From Prochlorococcus sp. AG-355-J09 (GTDB taxonomy: Bacteria > Cyanobacteriota > Cyanobacteriia > PCC-6307 > Cyanobiaceae), in NCBI GenBank assembly GCA_003278735.1, contig QCDO01000004.1, positions 1 to 64,000 of the forward strand: DNA of 64,000 nucleotides. The letters are read 5' to 3'. The notes under the pieces were generated by a model. It saw only the letters and a program-made list of their open reading frames with translations. It did not search any database and had not been told where the DNA came from. The position numbers were made by a program, and so were the translations under genes. Positions 14,718 to 22,410 of this stretch are shown here, one piece after another (positions within the stretch are counted from its first letter, which is position 1; every line of letters starts with the position of its first letter).

Positions 14718-15684
14718 TATTAAGTTTCCTTGATGCTTTTATAGCATCAATTTGTTCGTAAGTAGAGTTATAAATCTCATAGTGAGTATTAATTGAGTGA
14801 CCAAGACTTTTACTCGCAACTCTCGCATCTAACCCTGCGTGAATACTTCTAACTCCCCAATTATGTCTAATATCCGTAAGTTGTAAGAATCCAATACCCA
14901 ACTCTTTAGCCCTGGGCGTTAGATACCTTAACCATTGATTGCCAAGATATTTAGTTCTCGTTGGGTCATAGTCGTTTAGATCGAAAGTATATTCTCGTTG
15001 AATGTTATCCAGTTCCCATTTGATAGCCAGTTCCTTAGTAAGTGCTATTGGATATTTCATATACATAGACTTCTTACCTTTAGGAATACAGACACTTGTG
15101 GCAGTACCACTATCTAAGTCGGGTATGAGTGAGAAAGTTTCACCGCTACGAGTGCCGTAACAGAAAGCACTAGCTGTAAGCCAGCCCCATTTCTCGTTAT
15201 CTCTAACCATTTCGACCAACTCTATTAACTTTGCTGGGTCAATGTTTACTCTTTGCTTGGCTTTGTATCTACCGACAAACTCATCAATAAGTTCTACATT
15301 ATTTAGTCCGTTAGCTTCCGCAAGTCGTTTGTAGTATTGGCAAAGTTTTCTTCTTTTATCAGACTCAGGTTCACTTTGTTTTATCTCATCAATTAAGACT
15401 CCCATATTTAGAGTTGCATTTTGTGGGAGTTTATTTAAGTGGCCTAGTATTCCTTTCCAGGTCTGTTGCTTTGGTAATTTATTTCTATCCTTATCTTTCC
15501 AGTAATCAAGTTCAAATATTTTTATAGCTTCATTAACAGTTATTCCTTTCGATACTCCTTTTAACTCAACCTTTGGCGTGTCCCACATTAGTTGGTCTGG
15601 TATGAATCCGTTTTTATTTACATATTCAACTAGGGTTAATATTCTGGCTTCTGCTGAGACTAGGTTGTTTTTATCAGCACTCAA
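14713..15684 (-). CDS. Tyrosine recombinase / integrase of the tRNA-Ser element
   Basis: The catalytic domain is clear: Arg I in GTRSGETFSL, Arg II in TDIRHNWGVR (first His replaced by Thr), LGHS and the nucleophile Tyr in HYEIYNS near the C-terminus. The track start is an internal TTG. The same frame stays open for another 80 codons to 15924, with protein-like content (RNIKAKLVVGRNHLFIRGTF, an arm-type N-terminal domain), so the native protein is about 400 aa. No ATG/GTG/TTG exists in that extension. An ATG at 15926 lies one base out of frame and would give MAGIFGIGNKKG if a base were restored. It carries out site-specific integration at tRNA-Ser. Its stop is shared with the R2 linker. Confidence 0.85.
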   Translation of the reverse strand: MSADKNNLVSAEARILTLVEYVNKNGFIPDQLMWDTPKVELKGVSKGITVNEAIKIFELDYWKDKDRNKLPKQQTWKGILGHLNKLPQNATLNMGVLIDEIKQSEPESDKRRKLCQYYKRLAEANGLNNVELIDEFVGRYKAKQRVNIDPAKLIELVEMVRDNEKWGWLTASAFCYGTRSGETFSLIPDLDSGTATSVCIPKGKKSMYMKYPIALTKELAIKWELDNIQREYTFDLNDYDPTRTKYLGNQWLRYLTPRAKELGIGFLQLTDIRHNWGVRSIHAGLDARVASKSLGHSINTHYEIYNSTYEQIDAIKASRKLNN

Positions 15685-15942
15685 TCTAGTTGGAATCTTA
15701 CGTTCCTTTTTTATTCCGTCCGAATCTGCAAAAGTTCCACGAATAAATAAATGATTACGTCCTACAACCAGCTTTGCTTTGATGTTTCTTGTCTTAAGTC
15801 TCTTATTTAAGTCCGATATTGCAGAAAGTGTTTCCGAATCTGTTTCCGAATTTGTTGCACCCAGCCCCCTACCTTGTACACTACCGCCAGACCCTTTTTT
15901 GTTACCAATTCCAAAAATCCCGCCATTTGGTTAGGTTAATCT

Positions 15943-16001
15943 GTTTCCGAATTGTTTCCGAATATATGTCCTAAAATGTCGCAAAATGTCAAGTATATGT
16001 C
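15943..16001. promoter_or_regulatory. Phased direct repeats at the recombinase end of the island
   Basis: Two GTTTCCGAAT units (15943, 15954; 11 bp apart) adjoin four ATGTC units (15966, 15976, 15986, 15997; 10, 10 and 11 bp apart), so each repeat falls on the same DNA face. A second pair of GTTTCCGAAT lies inside the recombinase 5' region (15830, 15842). The position between the recombinase and its core site suggests arm-type integrase sites or a directionality-factor/repressor array. Confidence 0.55.
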
Positions 16002-16051
16002 AAGATTTAGGAAATACTTTATAAGCAATATGAAACAGGCAAAAACTCATA

Positions 16052-16081
16052 TTGTAGGCTGTCACTTCCCTTTGCTATACT
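16052..16081 (+). promoter_or_regulatory. Promoter-like element driving the reconstituted tRNA-Ser
   Basis: TTGTAG, 18-bp spacer, TATACT (with TG one base upstream), 31 bp before the tRNA. It lies inside the island, so the tRNA's expression now depends on element-borne sequence; the counterpart TATAGT at 6935-6940 stands 30 bp before the stranded half-tRNA. Confidence 0.5.
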
Positions 16082-16109
16082 ACTTAGGTGGTTAAAACTG
16101 AATAACCCT

Positions 16110-16154
16110 TTTGGAGGGGTGGTCGAGTGGTTTAAGGCTCTAGTCTTGAAAACT
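16110..16154 (+). repeat. Right attachment site within tRNA-Ser
   Basis: 45 bp identical to 6968-7012, ending in the anticodon loop/stem. The recombinase core site is expected inside this repeat. Confidence 0.9.
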
Positions 16155-16199
16155 AGCGTGTCTGCAAGGGCACCGTGGGTTCGAATCCCACCCCCTCCG
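16113..16199 (+). tRNA. tRNA-Ser(UGA)
   Basis: 87 nt ending in discriminator G. Acceptor GGAGGGG/CCCCTCC, D-arm with GAGTGGTTTAAGGC, anticodon stem CTAGT/ACTAG with loop CTTGAAA (anticodon TGA), a long class II variable arm and T-arm GTGGGTTCGAATCCCAC. CCA is not encoded. The 5' 42 nt are the right attachment repeat of the island. Confidence 0.97.
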
Positions 16200-16271
16200 T
16201 TCAAATAAAAAAACCGAATAATAAAAACGCCTTTTTGAAACGTTCTTGTTAAGATAAATTTTATTTAGATT

Positions 16272-16472
16272 ATGAGTAAAGGATTCGCCACAGATAATTT
16301 AATATCCAAAAAATCGAAAAAAAAAGTTATTTCAAATGAAACGCAAGGAAGATTAATATCTTGGTCTCCTTGGCCACCTGCTAATTTTCAAACACAATAT
16401 CCTGCTTTCCCTTTTGTTCTTACAATATTGATTATAGTAATCGGACAATGGTACCTTTCTCTACTCCGGTGA
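16272..16472 (+). CDS. Small single-helix membrane protein
   Basis: 66 aa: basic N-terminus (ISKKSKKKVI), a Trp/Pro-rich segment (RLISWSPWPPANFQ) and a C-terminal helix (FPFVLTILIIVIGQWYLSLL). First host gene right of the island. No family recognised; the shape is typical of thylakoid small proteins. Confidence 0.6.
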   Translation: MSKGFATDNLISKKSKKKVISNETQGRLISWSPWPPANFQTQYPAFPFVLTILIIVIGQWYLSLLR

Positions 16473-16525
16473 ACCGAAACTGTTCTTTTATTTTAATTAG
16501 GATGAATTAAGTTTTAGAATTTATT

Positions 16526-17110
16526 TTGTTTTTTTCAATTTTATTATTGGCCCACTTTCAAGCGGCAATCATCCCAATATTATTAGGTATTAGATCGATC
16601 AAAAAATTCAAACATATAAGCAAGAACAAATTGATACCTTTCGGATTTATTTTTTTAGGGTTGGCATCGATTTCTGAAATGATAGATCATACAAAAACAT
16701 CTTGGATTTATGTAGATCACTCCTCTTTATATAATTGGTTATTTTATTCTTTCCTATCTTTAGGTCTAACATGTTTATCAATATCAGTTATAAAAAATAA
16801 ATTTATTCAAAAAACTAATTTCTGCATTTCTTTATGTTCAATAATCTCATATTTTTTATTTGATAAAACTATCGGTCTCCTTTTTCAAGTAATAACAAGT
16901 ATCCTTTTAATTATTTATTGGCAAAGAGTTTTTAAAGATTGGCTTTTGATTCTTTACCCAATATTTGGTATTATTTTTACGACTTTCTTTGGCACAAAGC
17001 TTTCAATTAGTGGTGATCAATTTTGGCATGTTTTCATAGGCCCGTCTGGAACAATTAGCGTTCTCACCTTTTATTTAGTATTAAAGAGATCAGACAAAAA
17101 ATTTATTTGA
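16526..17110 (+). CDS. Polytopic membrane protein, unknown
   Basis: 194 aa from TTG (in-frame stop just upstream excludes an earlier start). About six hydrophobic segments span nearly the whole length (FFSILLLAHFQAAIIPILLG at the start, LLILYPIFGIIFTTFFGTKL later). A loop holds DHTKTSWIYVDHSSLYNW and a second carries GDQFWHVFIGPSG; conserved-looking His/Asp in these loops could be functional. It is adjacent to the next gene by one base, so the two are likely cotranscribed. Family not recognised. Confidence 0.6.
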   Translation: MFFSILLLAHFQAAIIPILLGIRSIKKFKHISKNKLIPFGFIFLGLASISEMIDHTKTSWIYVDHSSLYNWLFYSFLSLGLTCLSISVIKNKFIQKTNFCISLCSIISYFLFDKTIGLLFQVITSILLIIYWQRVFKDWLLILYPIFGIIFTTFFGTKLSISGDQFWHVFIGPSGTISVLTFYLVLKRSDKKFI

Positions 17111-17111
17111 G

Positions 17112-17447
17112 ATGCTGATGAAAATATTTGTATTTACAAGTTTTATAGTGTGCTTTGTCATAATAATCTCTCCAGTAGAGATCTTTGCTGATACGGCACT
17201 TGATGTTTACATGAATGATTTTTATTCTAAATCGAATGAAGCTAGCCAGATTCTTAAAGAAATCGAAAATAGTCTAAAAGAGGGATCAAGAAAAAAAGTA
17301 TGCTCTAGACAAAGAGAGGCAGCAAGATTAGGTCTATTAGCCAATAAATCATTAATTAAAGCCTTTGAAATAGAGGGGGCTAATCCGCCAATGCAAGCCA
17401 TAAAATCAAGTCAGCAAAGATGGGAATCTATTCTGAATGAGTGCTGA
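17112..17447 (+). CDS. Exported helical protein, unknown
   Basis: 111 aa. Signal peptide 1-26 (IFVFTSFIVCFVIIISPVEIFA) and a helical mature domain with one Cys in the middle (KKVCSRQREAARLGL) and a terminal LNEC. The two cysteines could form a disulfide. It is located one base after the polytopic membrane protein, suggesting a functional pair. Confidence 0.6.
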   Translation: MLMKIFVFTSFIVCFVIIISPVEIFADTALDVYMNDFYSKSNEASQILKEIENSLKEGSRKKVCSRQREAARLGLLANKSLIKAFEIEGANPPMQAIKSSQQRWESILNEC

Positions 17448-17474
17448 AGAAAGTCAGTAAATCTATAAATCTAT

Positions 17475-17909
17475 TTAAATTTGCATTCTTACAGATTTAC
17501 TAATTAAAGGGATTTCAGGTTCAACACCACAAATACATTGAGAAATCGAATAAATAAAAATGCATAGTGTAAATATAAAAATTATTGATCCTAATTCAAC
17601 TATGGGAAATATTCTCAAGAGATATGAAATTATTATCAAGGCAATATCAATAAGTAATGCTTGGGATGCGTTATATCTAACGAAATAGGGAACATTTGGA
17701 TTTCTTGCTAATCCAGCAAACAAAATTATAAATAATAAAAAACTACCAAAAGGCAAAGATTTTTCAATTATTGCTATCGGGAAAGTTAGTAATAATAGTA
17801 ATTTTAAAAATGAATATTTATAGAACAAATAATATCCAAAAGGTATTGATGCCTTTAATGGAAAAGTATACAAAAATACTGATGTGAGTCTCTGAAATAT
17901 CTGATTCAA
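17475..17909 (-). CDS. Tic20 family protein (Ycf60-like)
   Basis: 144 aa from TTG, with four hydrophobic helices. The Tic20 signature NPNVPYFVRYNASQALLIDI (about 71-90) is clear; in plastids the homologue forms part of the inner-envelope import channel, while the cyanobacterial role is undefined. The gene converges on the exported-protein gene at 17112. The C-terminus SKSVRMQI is short and polar. Confidence 0.85.
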   Translation of the reverse strand: MNQIFQRLTSVFLYTFPLKASIPFGYYLFYKYSFLKLLLLLTFPIAIIEKSLPFGSFLLFIILFAGLARNPNVPYFVRYNASQALLIDIALIIISYLLRIFPIVELGSIIFIFTLCIFIYSISQCICGVEPEIPLISKSVRMQI

Positions 17910-18041
17910 TAGATTATTAAAATTTCGTATTCATATTTTAACCTGATTTTTTGAACTTAATAAAAAAACTTACTTTCAAAAAATCAACTTTGGCAGATGG
18001 TTATTAAATATTAGATAATTGATTCAGGTTCATAATTCAAA

Positions 18042-18431
18042 ATGCGTATCCTACATACAATGTTGAGGGTTGGGGATTTAGATAAATCCATTGACTTCTA
18101 CGTCAATAGATTAGGAATGAATTTATTGCGAAAAAAGGATTACCCTCATGGAAAATTCACTTTGGCATTTGTTGGTTATGGCTCAGAAAAAGAAAATACA
18201 GTAATTGAATTAACTTATAACTGGGACAAAAAGTCTGAAGACTATGAGCTAGGAGATAAATATGGTCATATAGCTATTGGAGTAAAAGATATTCATCTAA
18301 TTTGCCGAGGATTAGAAAATAATGGTTGTAAAATAACAACCAAACCTAAAACAATGAAAAACAGTACTACTGTTTTAGCTTTTGTTGAGGATCCTGATGG
18401 TTATAAAATTGAACTTATTGAAAGAGATTAA
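18042..18431 (+). CDS. gloA: Lactoylglutathione lyase (glyoxalase I)
   Basis: 129 aa, usual bacterial length. It isomerises the hemithioacetal of methylglyoxal and glutathione. Metal ligands are visible: His in [12 protein letters not shown], Glu in [10 protein letters not shown], His in YGHIAIGV and Glu in YKIELIER. Vicinal-oxygen-chelate fold, two beta-alpha-beta modules. Ni-type short variant without the loops of the Zn form. Stand-alone transcription unit. Confidence 0.92.
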   Translation: MRILHTMLRVGDLDKSIDFYVNRLGMNLLRKKDYPHGKFTLAFVGYGSEKENTVIELTYNWDKKSEDYELGDKYGHIAIGVKDIHLICRGLENNGCKITTKPKTMKNSTTVLAFVEDPDGYKIELIERD

Positions 18432-18519
18432 AAGTTCAGAAGTTTTTAATTAAATAAACACATAACTAAATTTTTAGAAGATTGAATTATCAAATATATC
18501 ATTTTCAATTAGCGAAAAA

Positions 18520-18588
18520 ATGCCTCTAAGATCACATTGGACAGATTCTGCAGTTTTCAATTATTTTAAAAGATTATTTCTAAGATGA
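18520..18588 (+). CDS. Possible 22-aa peptide
   Basis: ATG CCT CTA AGA...: MPLRSHWTDSAVFNYFKRLFLR, amphipathic and basic, between gloA and the ribbon-helix-helix gene. Only the open frame supports it. Confidence 0.2.
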   Translation: MPLRSHWTDSAVFNYFKRLFLR

Positions 18589-18623
18589 GGAATTATTAAA
18601 AATAAAATTTAAAACTTTTAACA

Positions 18624-18668
18624 ATCTATATAAAGTCTATTTAGAATACATAGACATTCTATATAGAT
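18624..18668. promoter_or_regulatory. 45-bp palindrome upstream of the ribbon-helix-helix gene
   Basis: Outer arms ATCTATATA/TATATAGAT and inner arms GTCTAT/ATAGAC share almost the same centre (18645-18646). The 3' arm lies 32 bp before the start of a ribbon-helix-helix protein gene, so it could be its operator. It could also form a transcript hairpin. Confidence 0.5.
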
Positions 18669-18699
18669 TTATATATCATAGTATTATCGCCTAAAGCTT

Positions 18700-19197
18700 A
18701 TGTCTAGTAATTGGTCAAAAATAAGAGATGAATGGCTTGATAGAACCGCGGTTGCGAAAGATGATGCTAAATGGGCATTAGAAGCTTTAATTAATTCTGA
18801 AGAAGAGTTATTTGAAATAGAAAAAAAAATAAAGAATAAAGAGGACGCTATAAGCCAAGTAAAATTTTTGAAGAAAAAGGTTAAAGAAACTATTTCCTCT
18901 AAAGAAATTAGTCTCGATGATATTGCATTAAATACTTCAAATTCAAACAAAGTACAGATCTCAGTACCATCAAATCTTACTTATCTTTTGAAAGTTTGGG
19001 CCGCTGCAGAAGGAAGAGATCTATCAAGTGTTGCTTTTCAATGTTTAGAAACTGGGATAAGGGAAATGAAAAGCAAAGGTTCAATACCTTCAATAGCAGT
19101 AAATAGATATGACTCCGCCTGCCAAAAGAGGATTGCACTAGCAGAAGTAAACAATCTATTGGAGAAATACGAATTAGCTCAGGATGAAATCAAATAA
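18700..19197 (+). CDS. Coiled-coil plus ribbon-helix-helix DNA-binding protein
   Basis: 165 aa. The N-terminal half is charged and helical (EELFEIEKKIKNKEDAISQV). About residues 86-130 form a CopG/Arc-type ribbon-helix-helix: strand KVQISVPSNL, helix TYLLKVWAAAEGR, turn DLS and helix SVAFQCLETGIREM. The C-terminal helix may oligomerise. A DNA-binding regulator is inferred. The palindrome at 18624-18668 is a plausible autoregulatory site. The next gene starts 3 bp after its stop. Confidence 0.6.
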   Translation: MSSNWSKIRDEWLDRTAVAKDDAKWALEALINSEEELFEIEKKIKNKEDAISQVKFLKKKVKETISSKEISLDDIALNTSNSNKVQISVPSNLTYLLKVWAAAEGRDLSSVAFQCLETGIREMKSKGSIPSIAVNRYDSACQKRIALAEVNNLLEKYELAQDEIK

Positions 19198-19199
19198 TT

Positions 19200-19592
19200 A
19201 TGAACACCAGAAAAATCATTAAAGGATACAAAACATTAATATTATCAAGATTTAATGTAAATACTTCTGTGGATAAATTCAAAGATGGAATAATTTATAC
19301 TCTTTATTCTGATGAATTTAATTCACTTAAAGTGGGTTTTGCTGAAAATGATAAGGTTCTAGAAAAAAAATTATCAAGTGAAGCATTGATATTATTGGAT
19401 ATGAAAAAAGGCAAAGAGAAAGATCTATTTTTATTAATAATCACTCTAAAAGAAATTGGCATCAAATATTCAGACAATTTTTATTTCAAATACTCAGGTT
19501 CTTTAATGAAACATTTATCTACTTTAGGTTGGCCTGTTGGAAATTCACTTTATAAACAAAGAAAGATTAAAAAAGAACTTGTATGTGCATAA
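19200..19592 (+). CDS. GIY-YIG/T5orf172-like small protein
   Basis: 130 aa. The N-terminal segment GIIYTLYSDEFNSLKVGFA resembles the GIY-YIG-type fold seen in MUG113/T5orf172 proteins; helices follow and a basic C-terminus (KQRKIKKEL). It is probably translated with the ribbon-helix-helix gene (3-bp gap). Nuclease activity is not established because catalytic Arg/Glu positions cannot be aligned by eye. Confidence 0.45.
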   Translation: MNTRKIIKGYKTLILSRFNVNTSVDKFKDGIIYTLYSDEFNSLKVGFAENDKVLEKKLSSEALILLDMKKGKEKDLFLLIITLKEIGIKYSDNFYFKYSGSLMKHLSTLGWPVGNSLYKQRKIKKELVCA

Positions 19593-19594
19593 AT

Positions 19595-20068
19595 TTAAAT
19601 GTAATCGCACTCTAAAGTTTCTCTTGTATCTCTATTTGTGATTGGATTAGTTCCAGTGGCACTTTCACAAAATTTCCTAACAATATCTTTTGGCAAAAAA
19701 ACATTTGTGAAGTCTGCGCCTTGTATTTTTACATTTTCAAACTGGGTACTATAAGCAAAAGAATCTTCCAAGTTAGTATTTGATAAATCTGTTCCATCTA
19801 AAACAGCTGAGTCTAAAGTTACTTCTCTTAAGTTGGAGTTACTTAAATTAGTATCTTTCAATTTTGCTCCATAAAGAGTCGCATTTTGGAGCTCACAACC
19901 TGACAAATTTGCGTCTTGTAAATCAGTTAAATAGAAAGTAGCTCCTTTTAAATCAGATCCAGAAAAATCAGCCCCAACCAAAGATTGTTTACCATAATCC
20001 AACGCTGCGAAGCTTCTAGAGGGGAGGGTTAAAAAAACTATTAAAAAAGTTAAAATTATAAATCTCAT
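19595..20068 (-). CDS. Exported pentapeptide-repeat protein
   Basis: 157 aa. Signal peptide 1-21 (MRFIILTFLIVFLTLPSRSFA), then about 18 A(D/N)LxX-type pentapeptides in a row (VGADFSGSDLKGATFYLTDL...), forming a right-handed quadrilateral beta-helix, and a 40-aa tail with two Cys. Likely in the thylakoid lumen or periplasm; the function of such proteins in cyanobacteria is mostly unknown. It ends 3 bp from the convergent gene. Confidence 0.85.
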   Translation of the reverse strand: MRFIILTFLIVFLTLPSRSFAALDYGKQSLVGADFSGSDLKGATFYLTDLQDANLSGCELQNATLYGAKLKDTNLSNSNLREVTLDSAVLDGTDLSNTNLEDSFAYSTQFENVKIQGADFTNVFLPKDIVRKFCESATGTNPITNRDTRETLECDYI

Positions 20069-20175
20069 TTGTTTGATTAGTATTTCAATAAATTCTAACT
20101 TCTTAAGCTGAAATCTAAAAATTAATTATTTACTGAATGCTATATTTATTGAAATAGCAAATCACGAACTAGGTT

Positions 20176-21816
20176 TTGGATATAAGTCCTTATGATGCGA
20201 TTGTTGTTGGTTCTGGAGCTACAGGAGGAATAGCAGCACTTACATTGGCAGAACAAGGGATCAAAGTTTTAGTAATAGAAGCAGGGCCTCAAGTTAAAAG
20301 GGATGAAGCTAGTAATCACGAGCCAAAGAGTACATTAAAAAGATTATCGGGAGTTTTAACAAAAAAACATGCCAATCAATGCCAACATCCTGGTTATTGG
20401 AAAAATAATCCTGACTTATATTCAAATGAATTGAAGCATCCTTATGACTTCCCCAAAAAAAAGCCATTTCTTTGGACCCAAGGAAAACAATATGGGGGGA
20501 GATCATTAACTTGGGGAGGTATAACATTAAGACTTTCCTCAGGTGACTTTCATCCGGCTAAAAAAGACGGATTCGGACCAAACTGGCCTATTTCATACGA
20601 TGAACTATCCCCACACTATGATTTTATTGAAAATTTCTGCGGCATCTATGGACGAAAAGATGACATTAAAGAAGTCCCAAACGGTAATTATATTGGTGAA
20701 ATACCTCTTACAGAAAACGAAAATGTTTTTGGAAGCAAAGTAAAATCAAAATTAAATTATCCATTTATCCAATCAAGAGGATTTGACCGTAATTCATCAG
20801 TAAAAGAAAAAAAATGGCCCAAATCCTCTAGCTTAGGAAGCTCCTTAAAAAAAGCTTTAGATACTGGAAATGTACAAATAATCTCTAATTACCTAGTGGA
20901 GTCTTTTGAGATTAACAAGGCAACAGAGCTTGCCTCAAAACTAACTATCGTAAACCTAGAAAATGGACAAAAAGAAGTATTGAATTGTGATTTAATTCTT
21001 CTCTGCGCATCAACAATTTCAACGCTGAGAATACTCCTTAACTCAGAATACAAATCAAATTCCTCAGGGTTTAAAGATATTTCCGGGAAATTAGGCAAAT
21101 GCCTCATGGATCATGTATCTATCTGTAGATTTTTTTCAGTCCCAAAAACAAAAAACTCAGATAAACCATTAGATAATCCTCCCGATCTTTCTGGAGCAGG
21201 CAGCTTCTTTATTCCATTTGGTTCAAATTTACCTGAAATTGACGACATGAATTTCCATAGAGGTTATGGAATCTGGGGGGCAATTGATAGATTAGGAATA
21301 CCTAAATTTTTGCAAAAAGACAAAAACAAATCCATTGGTTTTCTTATCGCTCATGGCGAGGTCCTTCCTAGAGAAAAAAACTCAGTTTCTCTCTCAAAAA
21401 AAACAGATGAATGGGGTATCCCAATTCCCTACATTGAATTCGAATGGAGTGAGAATGAGTTAAATATGGCAAAACATATGGAAAACACAATCCGAAAATC
21501 AATAAAAGCTGCAAATGGAGAAATGAAAAATATTGATGAACTAATAAATATCCCATTAGGGAGTTTATTTACAAAAAATTTGATTGCACTCTCTAATGGT
21601 CCTCCTCCTCCTGGATATTACATTCATGAAGTAGGGGGAGCACCAATGGGGATAAATGAAGAAAATAGCGTAGTTGATAAATTAAATAGATTATGGAGAT
21701 GCAAGAATGTGCTTGTACTAGATGGAGCATGCTGGCCCACATCATCTTGGCAAAGCCCCACACTTACAATGATGGCTTTAAGTAGAAGAGCTTGTTTAAA
21801 TATTAAAAAGACTTAG
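20176..21816 (+). CDS. GMC-family FAD-dependent oxidoreductase
   Basis: 546 aa from TTG (MDISPYDAIVVGSGATGG). FAD-binding GxGxxG at 12-17 with the following acid in VLVIEAGP, the GMC-type GGRSLTWGGITLR, and a C-terminal domain with HEVGGAPMG and VLDGACWPTSSWQSPTLT, the flavin/catalytic region. The family oxidises alcohols or sugars; the substrate is unknown. The C-terminus overlaps the convergent DUF2811 gene by 14 bp. The track's other-frame ORFs here are shadows. Confidence 0.85.
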   Translation: MDISPYDAIVVGSGATGGIAALTLAEQGIKVLVIEAGPQVKRDEASNHEPKSTLKRLSGVLTKKHANQCQHPGYWKNNPDLYSNELKHPYDFPKKKPFLWTQGKQYGGRSLTWGGITLRLSSGDFHPAKKDGFGPNWPISYDELSPHYDFIENFCGIYGRKDDIKEVPNGNYIGEIPLTENENVFGSKVKSKLNYPFIQSRGFDRNSSVKEKKWPKSSSLGSSLKKALDTGNVQIISNYLVESFEINKATELASKLTIVNLENGQKEVLNCDLILLCASTISTLRILLNSEYKSNSSGFKDISGKLGKCLMDHVSICRFFSVPKTKNSDKPLDNPPDLSGAGSFFIPFGSNLPEIDDMNFHRGYGIWGAIDRLGIPKFLQKDKNKSIGFLIAHGEVLPREKNSVSLSKKTDEWGIPIPYIEFEWSENELNMAKHMENTIRKSIKAANGEMKNIDELINIPLGSLFTKNLIALSNGPPPPGYYIHEVGGAPMGINEENSVVDKLNRLWRCKNVLVLDGACWPTSSWQSPTLTMMALSRRACLNIKKT

Positions 21817-22060
21817 AAGGTGTAAATAATTGATTTAAATAAATTTCTGAGACAGAATTATCTGTACATCCGTTTTGAACTAGAAAAGTAGCTAATGCTG
21901 AATTTATAAGCTTATATTGATCCCAAGTTGGGTTACTTAATACGAAATCTTTCATAGTGTTATAAAGAGTTTCTGAAAGTTCAGTCTCTAAAGAGACTTT
22001 ATTTGATGAACATTTGACAAGTTTTTTATCAGTTAAATTTGATTGGCTGATTTGATCCAT
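21803..22060 (-). CDS. DUF2811 protein
   Basis: 85 aa from the ATG at 22060 (MDQISQSNLTD); the track's 17-residue extension is not conserved-looking. The core SLETELSETLYNTMKDFVLS...WDQYKLINSALATFLVQNG matches the DUF2811 pattern of cyanobacterial short helical proteins. Function unknown. It converges on the GMC gene with overlapping ends. Confidence 0.7.
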   Translation of the reverse strand: MDQISQSNLTDKKLVKCSSNKVSLETELSETLYNTMKDFVLSNPTWDQYKLINSALATFLVQNGCTDNSVSEIYLNQLFTPSKSF

Positions 22061-22410
22061 GAATGTGTATTTCTTACATAAATATAATGATACTTTTTCT
22101 AAAAATATCAAAAAAAATCTGTTTATAAACTTTTTAAATTATCAAATGAGACTCATGTTATAAAATGGTTTTTAAGAAATTTACATTTTGAATAAGGAAA
22201 TTGATTAGATCTTAAAGAAAAGTCAACAATAATGTTGAAGTCCTGTTTTTTTAAAAAACTGCTGGGATTTCTAATCCAATGTGGATTTGGACGTGGAAAA
22301 CAACCTGTAAATTGTGGAAAATCTAGCTCAAAATACTTTTAAATTTTTATATTAGGAATACTTATATACACTGAGTCTATTAAGACTTGGTCGAGAAAGA
22401 GACAGGTGAT
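22061..22410. other. Gene-free interval with DnaA-box-like cluster
   Basis: 350 bp without a plausible gene. On the minus strand there are TTTTCCACA (22313-22321), TTTTCCACG (22292-22300) and AAATCCACA (22280-22288). An AT-rich tract with ATGAG-A-CTCAT lies at about 22145. Near the chelatase 3' end a hairpin AGTCT-ATTA-AGACT occurs (about 22375-22388), possibly a transcript end. Confidence 0.45.

Larger units (their letters stand above)
6971..16154. mobile_element. Integrated element at tRNA-Ser (tycheposon-like genomic island)
   Basis: About 9.2 kb bounded by direct repeats of the tRNA-Ser 5' half, with the intact tRNA and a tyrosine recombinase at the right end. Cargo genes are mostly small, exported and unrelated to the flanking housekeeping genes, and include several pseudogenes and two dispersed repeat families. 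This layout (recombinase beside a complete tRNA, partial tRNA at the far end) is the one described for tycheposons of Prochlorococcus. No replication or packaging genes are visible. The several broken ORFs and the recombinase's disturbed 5' end suggest it may be partly decayed. Confidence 0.85.

Noticed and set aside
6971-16154. Prophage or phage satellite
   Set aside because: No capsid, terminase, portal, replication or lysis genes are visible; only a recombinase and exported-protein cargo.
16019-16204. 61-aa minus-strand ORF (MNGGGGIRTHGALAD...)
   Set aside because: Antisense to tRNA-Ser; a well-known false ORF from translating tRNA genes.
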